Shown here piece after piece: positions 8,683-19,110 of a DNA stretch of 64,000 nt. A program made the translations under genes and the position numbers. Each line of letters opens with the position of its first letter. Within the stretch, counting starts at the first letter, position 1. The notes beneath the pieces are model-generated. The model saw only the letters and a list, made by a program, of their open reading frames with translations. It did no database searches and was not told the origin of the DNA. Origin of the DNA: Nitrospira sp. CG24A (GTDB taxonomy: Bacteria; Nitrospirota; Nitrospiria; Nitrospirales; Nitrospiraceae); the NCBI GenBank assembly GCA_002869925.2, contig NEWT02000019.1, forward strand, positions 33,462 to 97,461, given 5' to 3'.

Positions 8683-9861
8683 TCAGGCAGACTGGGTGGA
8701 GCCGCTTGCAAGGCCATCACGGAATTGCGTCGCATGATCGAGAGCGAGACCGAGCGTCTCTCCGAAGAACGTCACGTGTCCCATCTTTCTGCGGGGACGA
8801 ATGACATGCTTGCCGTAGAGATGGAGTACCGCACCGGGAATATCCAGCAGCGTACGACACCCTTCACCCTTCATGAGGGATACCGCATCGTCTCCGATAA
8901 GATTCAGCATGACAGCTGGACTCAGCAGACGCACTTCACCAAGCGGCATCCCGCAGATCGCACGAACCTGTTGCTCAAACTGGGACACACTGCACACATC
9001 GAGTGTGTAATGGCCTGAGTTATGAGGCCGCGGAGCAATCTCATTAATCAGAAGTTCCCCGCTGGGCAACTGAAACAATTCGAGACAAAATACTCCGACA
9101 CCTTCCAGACGATCGACGGCCTGAATTGCAAGCGCTGCGGCTTGGCCGGCCACAGCCGACGATCCCGGCGCCGGCACCATAGTGGTTCGAAGAATGCCTT
9201 CTTCATGTTCATTCTCAACCATGGGATACGTACAACTCTGTCCGTTAGATCCGCGAACCACCAGGATTGAAAGCTCCCGTTGAAACGGCACCAACGACTC
9301 CACGATCCATCGCATGCCGGGGCGAGCAGATTCCAATACGGCTTGTTCCACCTCCTGAACATCGGACGCGTGGAAAATTCTCCACTGCCCCTTGCCGTCA
9401 TACCCAGCTGTCGCTGTTTTACAGAGCGCGGGAAACCCAACTTGTCTGACCGTCGACAATAATTGATCGGGAGAAGCCAGGCCTGCGAAGGGGGGAACAG
9501 AAAATCCGTTGGTGGCCAAGAAGTTTTTTTGCGCGATGCGATCTTGAATCACACTCAGGATAGCACTCGATGGACGAACCGGCTTCCGCCGCTCTAGCGC
9601 GCGACAGAGTTCCACCGGGACATTTTCCCATTCGTAGGTCACGACACTGACCAGATCGGCAAACCGCGTCAGAACGTGTTGGTCGGTGAAGGGAACGGGG
9701 AAGCTGTGTGTGGCAACACGATGAGCAGGCGCGTCTGGATCTGGATCCCAAACAGCGACGTGATACCCGAGGCGGCGTGCTGCGACGGTGAACATGGCGC
9801 CTAATTGTCCACCACCCAGGACGCCCAGGACAGATCCAGGTGCGATAACGCCCGCCGTCAC
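8683..9861 (-). CDS. purK: 5-(carboxyamino)imidazole ribonucleotide synthase
   Basis: 392 residues, ATP-grasp enzyme making N5-CAIR from AIR, bicarbonate and ATP in purine synthesis. The N-terminus has [18 protein letters not shown], the typical PurK opening. The ATP-grasp core shows [18 protein letters not shown] and later [13 protein letters not shown], the catalytic [15 protein letters not shown] motif. It begins with GTG 9861 in a GTGA overlap with the stop of purE, giving the usual purE-purK operon order and probable translational coupling. Length is normal for the family. Confidence 0.96.
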   Translation of the reverse strand: MTAGVIAPGSVLGVLGGGQLGAMFTVAARRLGYHVAVWDPDPDAPAHRVATHSFPVPFTDQHVLTRFADLVSVVTYEWENVPVELCRALERRKPVRPSSAILSVIQDRIAQKNFLATNGFSVPPFAGLASPDQLLSTVRQVGFPALCKTATAGYDGKGQWRIFHASDVQEVEQAVLESARPGMRWIVESLVPFQRELSILVVRGSNGQSCTYPMVENEHEEGILRTTMVPAPGSSAVAGQAAALAIQAVDRLEGVGVFCLELFQLPSGELLINEIAPRPHNSGHYTLDVCSVSQFEQQVRAICGMPLGEVRLLSPAVMLNLIGDDAVSLMKGEGCRTLLDIPGAVLHLYGKHVIRPRRKMGHVTFFGETLGLALDHATQFRDGLASGSTQSA

Positions 9862-10436
9862 GATTGTCGGCTCGGACGGCCCGGACCTTTCGTTCCAGTC
9901 ACCAGTCCCTTTGCTTCAGGAGACCGGAGCACCGCGTCCGTCTGTGTCTGGCGGAATAATTTCACACGAGCGGCAATCGCTGGATACCGGCCTGCTAAGA
10001 TTTGTGCGGCAAGCAATCCGGCATTTTCCGCCCCGCCGATGGCCACCGTGGCGACTGGAATTCCTTTTGGCATTTGCACGATGGAGAGGAGCGAGTCCAG
10101 CCCGCGAAGATGCTCCGTCGGGATCGGAACTCCGATAACCGGCAGATGCGTCTTCGCTGCCAGCATCCCGGGAAGATGTGCCGCCCCTCCCGCGCCGGCA
10201 ATGATCACTTCGATCCCCCGGCCGGAAGCTTGTTCTGCATACGAGAATAAGCGATCCGGGGTTCGATGCGCAGAGACAACCATCAATTCGTGTGGAACCC
10301 CGAGATCCGTCAGAATGGCAGTGGCTTTTTCTAAGATCGGGAAATCAGACTTGCTTCCGCCTAACACGCCAACCAAGGGATGCACACGATCCGTTCCGCG
10401 CCGCCGTGACTGTGGCTCCCTATGAAGACGAGACAT
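9858..10436 (-). CDS. purE: N5-carboxyaminoimidazole ribonucleotide mutase
   Basis: 192 residues. Converts N5-CAIR to CAIR, the step after PurK. Motifs: [14 protein letters not shown] (GSxSD), [23 protein letters not shown] and [20 protein letters not shown], all diagnostic of class I PurE. About 20 extra residues precede the family start and a GTG at the VHPLVGV position is an alternative. The C-terminus is about 15 residues longer than common PurE. It overlaps purK by 4 bp. Confidence 0.96.
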   Translation of the reverse strand: MSRLHREPQSRRRGTDRVHPLVGVLGGSKSDFPILEKATAILTDLGVPHELMVVSAHRTPDRLFSYAEQASGRGIEVIIAGAGGAAHLPGMLAAKTHLPVIGVPIPTEHLRGLDSLLSIVQMPKGIPVATVAIGGAENAGLLAAQILAGRYPAIAARVKLFRQTQTDAVLRSPEAKGLVTGTKGPGRPSRQS

Positions 10437-10622
10437 ATGTGCGCGGATCCTTCCCCTACAGTGCTCAGGCCTATGGCTCCAACGAATTCCTCACCTTAGC
10501 GATTCTCCGACCGATGGTCAAGCTCGCCTCTTCCCCATCTGCAATCCATGAACGGTGAATCGTGAATCCGAATCGTTGTGGAGGAACAGCCCGCGGCCAT
10601 CCGGCGTTTCAGATCTTCGCTC

Positions 10623-11036
10623 TCACGATTCTTGGGCGCGAAGCGAATACGCCGCGTGTGGGCTAGGAGCCTGTAATTCAGCGTGGATGGTTTCGAGGAG
10701 GGTCTTCATCTCAAAAGGTTTTTGAAGCGTGCGGTGGGCGCCCAACATTGTCGCCACGTCGAGATAATTGAGGATGCCAATCATGTCGCTGCCGCCGGTA
10801 ATCACAATGATTTTCACATCGGGAGACTCCTGTCGCAATGCGACGGTTGTCTCCAGACCATCCTGATCGGGCATAAGAATGTCCATAATGACCAGGTCTG
10901 CCGGAGCCAACCGATACAGACGGAGAGCCTCCTTCCCATCACGCGCTTCCGTGACGTGATAGCCGGCCTGCTCTAATGTTTGGCAAATCAACCGGCGGAT
11001 TTGGTCTTCGTCGTCGACGACAAGAATGGATGACAT
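10623..11036 (-). CDS. Single-domain response regulator (CheY-like)
   Basis: 137 residues, one receiver domain: ILVVDDED (acidic pocket), LVIMDILMPDQDG with the phosphorylated Asp, VITGG, and LQKPF with the conserved Lys. No output domain, so it probably works by protein contact or as a phosphorelay intermediate. GAGG lies 7 nt before the ATG. No kinase is adjacent in an operon; the large kinase system lies upstream on the same strand. Confidence 0.9.
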   Translation of the reverse strand: MSSILVVDDEDQIRRLICQTLEQAGYHVTEARDGKEALRLYRLAPADLVIMDILMPDQDGLETTVALRQESPDVKIIVITGGSDMIGILNYLDVATMLGAHRTLQKPFEMKTLLETIHAELQAPSPHAAYSLRAQES

Positions 11037-11308
11037 TGTGCACCTCGGCTTCGGTGGATGATTCCGGACCTCGGTTCCTCACACGGCGTGCCTTCCAGAA
11101 AATACTTCTGAACTGTATCATCTCCCACGTGAGCGGGCAAACAATTCGTCACTATCCATGTCGATAGAATATCGATAGCGACCACGCTTACATAGGAGCA
11201 TATGGCTCTGACCAGATAGTCTCATGAGGGAAATGGGGCTGGTGAGAGAAAAAGATCTGAGGGTTACTGAGCGTCGAATCCTCAACGCTGGATCGCGCAG
11301 GTGCCTCA

Positions 11309-12004
11309 TCAGAGCTGACGTTTCACGAAATAGGCAGCGGCTTGGGCGCGTCGTGAGATATGCAATTTCTGAAACATGTTGGCGGCATAGTTCTTGACCG
11401 TTTTTTCACTGAGTTGCAGCGAGACGGCAATTTCCTTATTCGTCAAACCTTCCGCCATCAGCGCCAGGACGCGCTCTTCCTGAGGAGCGAGGGATGGTTC
11501 CCGCTCCGGGTGGGCTTCACCCGACCCAACATTCTTACTCAACGCCCGCCGGGTAAGGGCCGGATCGAACATCGATAGCCCATTAGAAACGCCAAGAATC
11601 GATCGAATCAGCTGACCAGAGTCGATATTCTTGACGACATACCCCTGTGCGCCTGCCAGCATGGCTGCCCGTGCGGAATTATCATTCATATAGGAAGTGA
11701 GAAAAATGATGCGTGTCGCGGGGCACCCGGCGAAGATGGCACGGGACGCTTCAACCCCTGAGCCATCCGGGAGTCGGACATCCATCAGGACGATGTCCGG
11801 TTTGAGCCGCATGACCGCCTGCACTGCGGCTGCCTTGGACCCTGCCTCACCAACGACGGTAATGCCTTGGCGATTGTGCAAGACCGTTCGCAAGCCGACA
11901 CGGACCACTTCGTGATCGTCGACTAAAAGTAGGCGAATCGGCTTCCTAGCGGGGGAAATGGGGGACCTCCTTCGGCAAATCGAGGATGATGCGTGTCCCC
12001 TCAT
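11309..12004 (-). CDS. NarL/FixJ-family response regulator
   Basis: Receiver domain (IRLLLVDDHEVVRVGLRTVL, DIVLMDVRLPDGSG with phospho-Asp, YVVKNIDSG) followed by a LuxR-type helix-turn-helix (ALMAEGLTNKEIAVSLQLSEKTVKNY). It is a DNA-binding transcription regulator and surely the partner of the giant HisKA_3 kinase directly upstream, whose 3' end it overlaps. ATG 12004 gives 231 residues with a 22-residue non-family N-terminus. AAGGAGG at 11966-11972 is placed exactly 6 nt before an ATT at 11959, so a rare AUU start giving 216 residues is possible. Confidence 0.9.
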   Translation of the reverse strand: MRGHASSSICRRRSPISPARKPIRLLLVDDHEVVRVGLRTVLHNRQGITVVGEAGSKAAAVQAVMRLKPDIVLMDVRLPDGSGVEASRAIFAGCPATRIIFLTSYMNDNSARAAMLAGAQGYVVKNIDSGQLIRSILGVSNGLSMFDPALTRRALSKNVGSGEAHPEREPSLAPQEERVLALMAEGLTNKEIAVSLQLSEKTVKNYAANMFQKLHISRRAQAAAYFVKRQL

Positions 12005-15000
12005 TCTCCTTGGACAAGACGGTGAATCGCCCGCTGATCTTCTGCGCACGGGCGGCCATGTTATGCAACCCGTACCCACCCGCTTTGACGGTGTCCTGAT
12101 TGAATCCACGGCCGTTGTCGCGAATGCTCAGACGGACGCCCTGCTTCAGCATTTTGAGGGACACCCGGGCCTCTTGTGCGCCACCGTGCCGGATGCAGTT
12201 ACTCACCGCTTCTTGAATGACGCGGAATAAATGGAAGGACTGTTCAGCCGATACCGCCCGCACGGCACGTTTCTCGATGGCCAGGCGAACACGGGTAGGT
12301 TGGTTCTCCGTCAATGATATCAGCATAGATTGCACCGCTGCCTGCAAGTCCTTTCCTTCGATAGGGTCCGGACCCAGCCCCGCGATAAAGTTCCGGATCT
12401 CGCGCATGACACGGTTCAATTGATCGATGGATTTATTGAGTGCCGCGCCGGACGTCTTGCGTATCCTTGGAGGCATCAACGATTTGGCCACCTCGAGGTT
12501 GAGCCCCACGGCAAAGAGCGACTGTAAGATCCCATCATGGAGGTCTTGGCTAATCTGCTCGCGTTCTTGAAGCGCAGCGCGTAACTCACGTTCTCGCGTG
12601 CGGAGAGCGTCTTCCATACGCTTGCGCTCGGTGATGTCATGGATCAGATAAATCAAGCAGGGAGTGGACCCGAGTTGGATCGATTCGACGGAGACCATGA
12701 GAGAGCGAGTCTCTCCTGACTTGGTCCGGAGCCGTCCTTCCCGATTGTGCAGACGGCCCTTTTCCCGAATTTCCCGGAGCACAGTTTCGCGTTCCGCTGG
12801 GTCAGCCCACAGCCCCAATTCTAAGGTCGTACAGCCAAGTATTTCCTCTCGCCTGTACCCGGTCAACAAGATAAACCCTTCATTCACATCAACAAACCGA
12901 CCTTCCGCCACGGTATTGATCCCGACGGCCGAGGGAGTCCAGTTGAAAAGAGATTGAAAGTGTTGTTGCGACCGGGTCAGATCCTCGATGAGCCGGCGCT
13001 GGTCTTTCTCCGCCTGCTTGCGCGCGGTGATGTCGCGCACAAACGCACAGTGGTATTCCTTGCCTTCATGAAATAGATAGTTGACACTCACCTCAACGGG
13101 AATCAGCTGGCCATTCTTGGCCCAATGGACCGTCTCAAACGCCATAGTCCCACACCGCTGAGTTTCTGCCCAAAACTCTGGCCACTTGTCCGCCTGAAAG
13201 TCAGGGTTTAGATCGTGGACGTTCATGGCGCACAACTCGTCTCTTGAATAGCCCAGCATACGGCTGGCTGCCTCGTTGACATCCAGGACCTTCGCCTGCG
13301 GATCGATCCAGTACACCGCATCAGAAGCCCCATCCACCGAGAACTTTGCAAGCCGCACAGCCGCTTCGGCCCGTTTGCGCTCGGTGATATCCAGTACCAA
13401 CACTTGCATCACGAGCGTCCCGTCGAAAGAGGCGGGAATCGCTGTGACGGCCACGTCGACCCTTGACCCATCGAGACGCACATATTGCTCATCCAATGAC
13501 GGAACCGGCTGTCCCCTCTCCATTATTTCATGGACACGATCCTTCACCACCTGATGAAATTCCGGGGCAATTCGATCCAGCACCGGCATGCCGAGCAGCT
13601 GCTCGGCTCTCGTCGCGTTGAGAATGCGTTGGAACTCTCGATTGGTATAGATAAACCGCCCCGCTTCGTTCACAAAAATGCCGATCGGGGCGTTATTGAC
13701 CAAGGATCGGTAGCGTTCTTCGCTCTGGCGCAGAGATACCTCTGCCCGCTTCCGCTCCGCCGCTTCCATTATGCGTACGATCGTTTGACCGACGGATGCA
13801 GCGAAGTCCTGTGTTTCGTGGGCCCACTCCCTGGGTGCCCCGATATGCTCACACCACAGCACGCCGACGAGCTTGCCTTGACGGCGAATCGGCACGTCCA
13901 ACACAGAGGTAATCCCCAAAGAGGAAAAGTAATCCCCGGTAAACTCGCTCGTGCGCTGGTCGACTCGCGCATCGGACGCCGCAATCACCAGACTCTCCTT
14001 GATCACGTCAAAATAACGCGGATAGCTCGATGCCGCGAGTCGGCTGCCGGCGGAATGGGTAGCTTGACCTCGCAAGTACAGATTCTGGCAGACCAATTCG
14101 CCCTGGTTATCGGACAGCAGCCACAGGCTGACGCGTTCTACCGCGAGTATATCCGCCACAATACGGGTCACATGTGTGAGGATCTCGGGAAACGTCAGCC
14201 GAGTATCGTCAAGATGTGCAAGTTCGAGGAGCCCGGCCTGCATTGCCGAGGCCTGCCGGATCCGCTCGCGTGACTCATCCTCAGCCCGTTTGTGCTCGGT
14301 GATGTCTTCGCATGTCACCAATACGATCGGCTCTTCGGCAGAAGACTGATCCACACGGGCTGTTTCTCTCACCCAAATGATATTTCCATCTTTCCCTACC
14401 TTCCGAAACTCCCAGTTTCTCGTGATCGCCGGTGTCGCAAGACACTCCGACAGACTCGCAGCAACGGCTTCCTTATCCTCATCGTGAAAAAGGCCCAGCA
14501 CGGAGTGCCCGATTAATTCCTCCACCCGATATCCGAGCTGCTCTGCCCCGAAACGGTTGACGGAGAGCACCCTCCCATCCGTCGCAAGCGTGAAGTACAT
14601 GGTCGGCGTGTCTTCGTACAGCGCCCGATACCGTTCTTCGCTTGCACGAAGGGCCACGTCCGCCCGCTTGCGCGGTTCGATATCCCGCATGATGGCACAG
14701 CCGTATTCGCTCCCCTCGTACCGCAGATAATTGACGGTGACCTCTGTGTTCAGCACACGGCCGGTCCTCGACCAATATTTCGATTCGAATATCAAGAATC
14801 CTTTCTCCTTCAACTCTTCCCAACGAATCAGCCACACCTCCGGAAAAACATTCGGGTCAATGTCATATACGGTCATGGCCGTCAATTCCTCGCGGGTATA
14901 TTCCAACATGCAGCAGGCTGCCTCGTTGACGTTTAAAATCCTGGCATCAGGTCCGATCCAGAAGAAACCCTCGACGGCACAATCGACGGAAAACTTGGTC

Positions 15001-18000
15001 AGCTCAAGCACCTCCTGAGCGACCCTCAACAAGGTGATGTCTTCGTTCAGCACGACGGCGCCCATGATATTCCCCGCCTCGCCTAGAACCGGAACCGCCG
15101 AATTGCGAATGGTTTTCTTCGTCCCATCAAGGCATTCGAGTTCGAGGGTTTCGTTCAGAGAAGGTTCACCTGTCCTCAGCACATGGCTCAAAGCCCACCG
15201 ATATGGATCTGTGGCTGGTTCAACGGTCTCCCACCCGCTCACCGCGTTATCCAGATTCTGCAGCCCGATCTGTTTGATGTTCGACAAAATCCGTTCCGCC
15301 ATCGGGTTTGCCAGGAGCGGCCTGCCCAATCGATCCGTAAACCAGACGCCCACCGGGAGCGAGTCCAGCACTGTGCGGAGCTGGCGCTCGCTCTGGACAA
15401 GTGCATCTTGCACCTGCTTCCGCTCGCTGATATCCACCGTGGCACCGAAGAGCTGGGTCACCTGTCCCTCGGGATCGCGAACGGCATGGCCTCGCACGTT
15501 TGTCCAGATGACCGTGCCATCCTTCTTGAGCATACGCAGCTCATAGTTGGAATCGTCCATCTCTCCGTTGACGATTCGTTGCCAGTGGTCCATGGCAATA
15601 GATTGATCATCTGGATGCACGAGATTGAGCCACGCAAAGGGATCTGTCGAGAGCTCGTCGTCTGCGTAGCCGAACAACGCCTTCAGATTCGGGTCGCCAT
15701 GATATGTGCCTGTGGCAACATCCAGTTCCCACACACCGACCTTTCCGACTGCCGTGGCTCGCACGTAGCGCTCCTCACTCTTCCGCAGCGCCTCCTCGGT
15801 CTGCTTACGCTCGATCGCAATACACGCGATTTGGGCCGCCCGTTCGACGAGCCGAAGATCGGCGTGGGTCGGCTGTTGCGGTTCGCCGTAATACATGGCG
15901 AACGTGCCCAAGACTGCGCCGTCGGACGATATGACAGGCGTGGACCAGCAGGCCTTGAGGCCGTGGCAAAGGGCAAGATCGCGGTAATCAGTCCAGAGAG
16001 GATCCTCGGCAATGTTCGACACGATGACCTGGCGTCGCGTGAACGCCGCAGTCCCGCAGGAGCCGACGGCCGGTCCGATTGCCACGCCATCGATCGCATG
16101 AGCATACACCTCAGGGAGGCTGGGCGCGGCGCCATGGCGCAAGTGAAGTCCGTCACGATCGAGAAGCAGAATGGAACAGTGCACTCCGGATGAAAGCTCC
16201 TCGACCGCCTGACACATCAACGTCAGGATCTCTCGCAGGGGAGCATCTGTGGCGATCATCTCCAAGACGCGCTTCTGGGCAGCCAAGAGCTGTTCGTTGA
16301 TCTTGCGCGTGGTAATATCCTGGATCATCGCGACAGAATGCTCATAGTCGCCTTGCTCATCCAGAATGCTGGAGACCGTCGTCTGCGCCCACATGATGGA
16401 ACCGTCTTTCTTGACGTACCGCTTCTCAATCGTCCCGTGGGTCAGGGCTCCCGAGACCAGCTGCTCCACAAACGCCTTGCTCGACGGAAAATCGTCAGGA
16501 TAGGTGAGCCCCTTCATGCCGAGATGGCAGAGTTCCTCCAAGTTGTAGCCGGTCATAGACTGGAATGCAGGATTGGCTTCACTGATTCCGCTCCCCATCG
16601 TGTGGCTCCCGAAGGCAATCCCAATCGCGGTGTTCTCAAAAATAGCCCGGAAGTGCTCTTCGCTCTTCCGCAGGGCCTCCTCCGCCTGCTTGCGGTCGGT
16701 GATGTTGTGAGTGACCGCCAATTGTTCCGTTTGCCCCGTGACGGGATTCTGAAATGGCACAGCATGGCTCTCCATCCACCGGCGAGTTCCCTTGAGGCCC
16801 TGAATTTCGAACTGGAGCGTGCGCGATTGCCCCTCAATCACACTCCGATGCATACTGATGAAGGCCTCACGATGCTCGGGGATAACGAGGTCGAACACCG
16901 AACGCCCAACCACCTCAGGCTCTCCGCACGCTTCGACCAATTTCAGTCCAGTTGGATTCATATGTAGGAGCGAGCCATCGGCCGCGACGCGCTTGATGCA
17001 AGCGGGACCAGTATTCAACATCAGTGTAATGAGTACTTCCTGCTTCTGCCTCTCTTCTTCCATCCGCTTGCGCTCTGTGATGTCTTGACATGAGCCTGAC
17101 ATGCGACGAAGCTCTCCCTGCTCATCCCAGATCGCCTGCCCACGCCCTCGAATCCAGCGATAGTCTCCGTCATTTGCCCGCAGACGGTATTCGGCATCGT
17201 ATGGAACTCTGTGTTCGATATGCGCTACCAGTTTGCTGAACACACCATCTTTGTCATCGGGATGTAGTCTGACCACCCACTCCTCTAAGGTCTCGAACGA
17301 TTCGGATTCTTGTAGCCCCAGCAGTTCCCTGACTCGTGACGACCACCAGATTGGTGTCTGAGGGGCATACCATGGTTCGCCGGGAAGGGGATGGGCATCC
17401 CAAAGGGCATCGGTCGATCCATCCGCAGCCAGGGAGAACCGTTCTTCACTCTCGCGCAAGGCCTCTTCCGCCCACTTCTTGCCTGACACGTCTCGTCCAA
17501 TTCCGGTAATGCCGATGGGCTCGCCGTAAGCATCCTTGAGGAGGGCGCCGGTCCAGTGATAGGGAATGTAGCGACGGTCTTTGGTCAGCAAGTGGCCTTC
17601 AAGTTCGGCGTGGCCTTCTATGAAAACCTGCTCAATGGCAGCGGCGGTGCGGGTCTGTTCTTCCGGAGGCACGAAAGCCAAGGCAGGCTTATTCAACAAT
17701 TCCTCACGGCTGTATCCTGTGGCGTCCTCGAGTCGGCGATTCCATTTCACCAAGTTGCCTTGGGTATTGAGGGCAAATACGGTATCGGGGATCGTCTCTA
17801 TGACATTGTGTAAGTCGGCCAAGGCCTGAGCACGTTCTTGTTCGGCTCGCTTCCGCTCAAACTCTGCAGCAATACGCGGAGCAAAGACTTCCAACAGTGA
17901 GTGCAGCGCGTCGGTGTGTTCCAGGGGCTTCGTATCCATCACGACAAGCAGCCCAATGACGGCTCCGTCTTTCGTCCGGATCGGGACCGCGCAATAGCTC

Positions 18001-18422
18001 TCGGCTCCGAGGTCTACCAAACGCTGAAACTGAGGAAACGTGGTCTGAACATTTCGGTCGAAACAGGCGAAGGTCTGTGTCAGTGCGGTGGCACAAGGCG
18101 TATCGGCAAGTTCATAGTCGAAGTTGTCGACGAGGACGCCGCCAGCTGAGACAGCCAGGGTGCGGATCTTCTTACTGTGGTCTCCCTGCACCTCCCCAAT
18201 GAACGCGTACGTTATGTGTAGCACCGACGTCAGGCGTGTTACCAAGGCAGGGAAGAACTCGTCACCGGTCTCCGCTGCCGTGCCCTTGACAATCGCGTGG
18301 AGTCGGTCCGATTGCTCGCGCAAGTCCTGCGCCGAACGATTACGCTCGGCCAGCTGGCTTGAGAGGTCGGCAACCTGGTTGCGCAGGGCATCGAGTTCAG
18401 ACAGAAAGCCGGCGCTCCTCAT
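11946..18422 (-). CDS. Giant cytoplasmic PAS/GAF sensor histidine kinase
   Basis: 2158 residues, no transmembrane segment. Order by approximate residue: GAF 40-195; PAS 200, 329, 462, 590; GAF 711-880; PAS 886, 1012, 1137, 1264; GAF 1389-1560; PAS 1569, 1689, 1819; HisKA_3 dimerisation domain with ISQDLHDGILQSL at about 1957; HATPase with EAVSNCIRHGGA and GYGLHNMAAR near the end. That is about eleven PAS and three GAF domains feeding a NarX/DegS-type kinase core. PAS units near 1137 and 1689 are near-duplicates (KFSVD...NVNEAA versus KFSVD...DVNEAA). AAGGAG lies 8 nt before the ATG. It forms an operon with the NarL-type regulator. The ligands are unknown; soluble redox, heme or small-molecule signals are typical. 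Confidence 0.93.
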   Translation of the reverse strand: MRSAGFLSELDALRNQVADLSSQLAERNRSAQDLREQSDRLHAIVKGTAAETGDEFFPALVTRLTSVLHITYAFIGEVQGDHSKKIRTLAVSAGGVLVDNFDYELADTPCATALTQTFACFDRNVQTTFPQFQRLVDLGAESYCAVPIRTKDGAVIGLLVVMDTKPLEHTDALHSLLEVFAPRIAAEFERKRAEQERAQALADLHNVIETIPDTVFALNTQGNLVKWNRRLEDATGYSREELLNKPALAFVPPEEQTRTAAAIEQVFIEGHAELEGHLLTKDRRYIPYHWTGALLKDAYGEPIGITGIGRDVSGKKWAEEALRESEERFSLAADGSTDALWDAHPLPGEPWYAPQTPIWWSSRVRELLGLQESESFETLEEWVVRLHPDDKDGVFSKLVAHIEHRVPYDAEYRLRANDGDYRWIRGRGQAIWDEQGELRRMSGSCQDITERKRMEEERQKQEVLITLMLNTGPACIKRVAADGSLLHMNPTGLKLVEACGEPEVVGRSVFDLVIPEHREAFISMHRSVIEGQSRTLQFEIQGLKGTRRWMESHAVPFQNPVTGQTEQLAVTHNITDRKQAEEALRKSEEHFRAIFENTAIGIAFGSHTMGSGISEANPAFQSMTGYNLEELCHLGMKGLTYPDDFPSSKAFVEQLVSGALTHGTIEKRYVKKDGSIMWAQTTVSSILDEQGDYEHSVAMIQDITTRKINEQLLAAQKRVLEMIATDAPLREILTLMCQAVEELSSGVHCSILLLDRDGLHLRHGAAPSLPEVYAHAIDGVAIGPAVGSCGTAAFTRRQVIVSNIAEDPLWTDYRDLALCHGLKACWSTPVISSDGAVLGTFAMYYGEPQQPTHADLRLVERAAQIACIAIERKQTEEALRKSEERYVRATAVGKVGVWELDVATGTYHGDPNLKALFGYADDELSTDPFAWLNLVHPDDQSIAMDHWQRIVNGEMDDSNYELRMLKKDGTVIWTNVRGHAVRDPEGQVTQLFGATVDISERKQVQDALVQSERQLRTVLDSLPVGVWFTDRLGRPLLANPMAERILSNIKQIGLQNLDNAVSGWETVEPATDPYRWALSHVLRTGEPSLNETLELECLDGTKKTIRNSAVPVLGEAGNIMGAVVLNEDITLLRVAQEVLELTKFSVDCAVEGFFWIGPDARILNVNEAACCMLEYTREELTAMTVYDIDPNVFPEVWLIRWEELKEKGFLIFESKYWSRTGRVLNTEVTVNYLRYEGSEYGCAIMRDIEPRKRADVALRASEERYRALYEDTPTMYFTLATDGRVLSVNRFGAEQLGYRVEELIGHSVLGLFHDEDKEAVAASLSECLATPAITRNWEFRKVGKDGNIIWVRETARVDQSSAEEPIVLVTCEDITEHKRAEDESRERIRQASAMQAGLLELAHLDDTRLTFPEILTHVTRIVADILAVERVSLWLLSDNQGELVCQNLYLRGQATHSAGSRLAASSYPRYFDVIKESLVIAASDARVDQRTSEFTGDYFSSLGITSVLDVPIRRQGKLVGVLWCEHIGAPREWAHETQDFAASVGQTIVRIMEAAERKRAEVSLRQSEERYRSLVNNAPIGIFVNEAGRFIYTNREFQRILNATRAEQLLGMPVLDRIAPEFHQVVKDRVHEIMERGQPVPSLDEQYVRLDGSRVDVAVTAIPASFDGTLVMQVLVLDITERKRAEAAVRLAKFSVDGASDAVYWIDPQAKVLDVNEAASRMLGYSRDELCAMNVHDLNPDFQADKWPEFWAETQRCGTMAFETVHWAKNGQLIPVEVSVNYLFHEGKEYHCAFVRDITARKQAEKDQRRLIEDLTRSQQHFQSLFNWTPSAVGINTVAEGRFVDVNEGFILLTGYRREEILGCTTLELGLWADPAERETVLREIREKGRLHNREGRLRTKSGETRSLMVSVESIQLGSTPCLIYLIHDITERKRMEDALRTRERELRAALQEREQISQDLHDGILQSLFAVGLNLEVAKSLMPPRIRKTSGAALNKSIDQLNRVMREIRNFIAGLGPDPIEGKDLQAAVQSMLISLTENQPTRVRLAIEKRAVRAVSAEQSFHLFRVIQEAVSNCIRHGGAQEARVSLKMLKQGVRLSIRDNGRGFNQDTVKAGGYGLHNMAARAQKISGRFTVLSKENEGTRIILDLPKEVPHFPR

Positions 18423-18783
18423 CGTGTGACTCCTTGGCGTGCAAGATGGCGATGTATTGCGAATAGGTCCAGATCATTCGTATTGAAGTGGTGAATCGGA
18501 CCAGTGATGATCGTGCTTCTGCACCTAATTGCGTGGGAAGGTTCTGAAGATGCGTGAACGGGAAGAAATGGAAAACCGGAGATGCGCGACGAGCGGCTCT
18601 GTAACAAACCCAAGCCCTGTCCTGTTGGAGCCGATCAGGAAGAAAGAACCGCATTGCTGCCCATCCACGCCAGTGATTCTTGACGGACGGAATCAGGAGG
18701 GTACGGGAATGAACGAGCGATTCAGGTCTGCACTGCCCACACAACCGAGGCCCAGGGCTCAGTGCATAAGCCCACGACTGAGA
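18423..18783. other. Intergenic region between kinase and tRNA-Leu
   Basis: About 360 bp. It must contain the minus-strand kinase promoter and AAGGAG ribosome binding site near 18431-18436, plus the 3' flank of tRNA-Leu. Open frames here are short, extend across the tRNA and repeat, and have no family features. I see no convincing promoter. Confidence 0.4.
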
Positions 18784-18867
18784 TGGTGCCGAAGGCGGGA
18801 CTTGAACCCGCACGGCTTGCGCCACACGCCCCTCAAACGTGCGTGTCTGCCATTTCACCACTTCGGC
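18784..18867 (-). tRNA. tRNA-Leu (GAG)
   Basis: 84 nt on the minus strand with encoded CCA. Acceptor GCCGAAG pairs with CTTCGGC, discriminator A. Anticodon stem CACGT/GCGTG encloses TTGAGGG, giving anticodon GAG. The variable arm is long (class II) and the T-arm has GGTTCAAGTCC. Its 5' end lies six bases from a palindromic repeat that separates it from a consensus promoter about 210 bp upstream. Confidence 0.96.
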
Positions 18868-18872
18868 ACTCT

Positions 18873-18994
18873 GCAGGAGCTTGAAAAACCCCCGCAACTG
18901 CGTTTTCGCATCACTCAAACCCTCAACGTACTCAGCAGTACGCCTCGGGCTTTCGCTCGCTACGGCCTTGTTGCAGGGCTTTTGAAGCTCCTGC
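18873..18994 (-). repeat. Palindromic intergenic repeat, copy A
   Basis: 122 bp. Terminal arms GCAGGAGCTT and AAGCTCCTGC are perfect inverted repeats and a central GTACTCAGCAGTAC forms a second hairpin. Read on the minus strand it aligns along its full length with the copies at 22184 and 24118, including AAGGCCG(T/C)AGCGAGCGAA, CCCGAGGCGTAC and GTACGTTGAGGGT. It lies just upstream of tRNA-Leu. Confidence 0.9.
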
Positions 18995-19080
18995 AACTCA
19001 GGATGCTCCGGACTGTTACCGTGTCTTGCGCCTGCACTTCACGCTTCACGAACGACGTGCGACTAACCAGAGGGAGCCGC

Positions 19081-19110
19081 ATTATAGAAGTGGGCCAAAA
19101 TCCTTGTCAA
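19081..19110 (-). promoter_or_regulatory. Consensus sigma70 promoter for tRNA-Leu
   Basis: On the minus strand TTGACA (19110-19105), 18 bp spacer, TATAAT (19086-19081), a full match to both consensus hexamers. It points at tRNA-Leu across repeat copy A, giving a precursor leader of about 200 nt. Its -35 overlaps the -35 of the opposite promoter. Confidence 0.75.

Noticed and set aside
15183..16193. 336-codon frame antisense to the giant kinase
   Set aside because: Shadow of the conserved PAS/GAF reading frame in GC-rich DNA; no ribosome binding site or domain.
18397..18996. 199-codon minus-strand frame
   Set aside because: Runs across tRNA-Leu and a palindromic repeat, with no family features.
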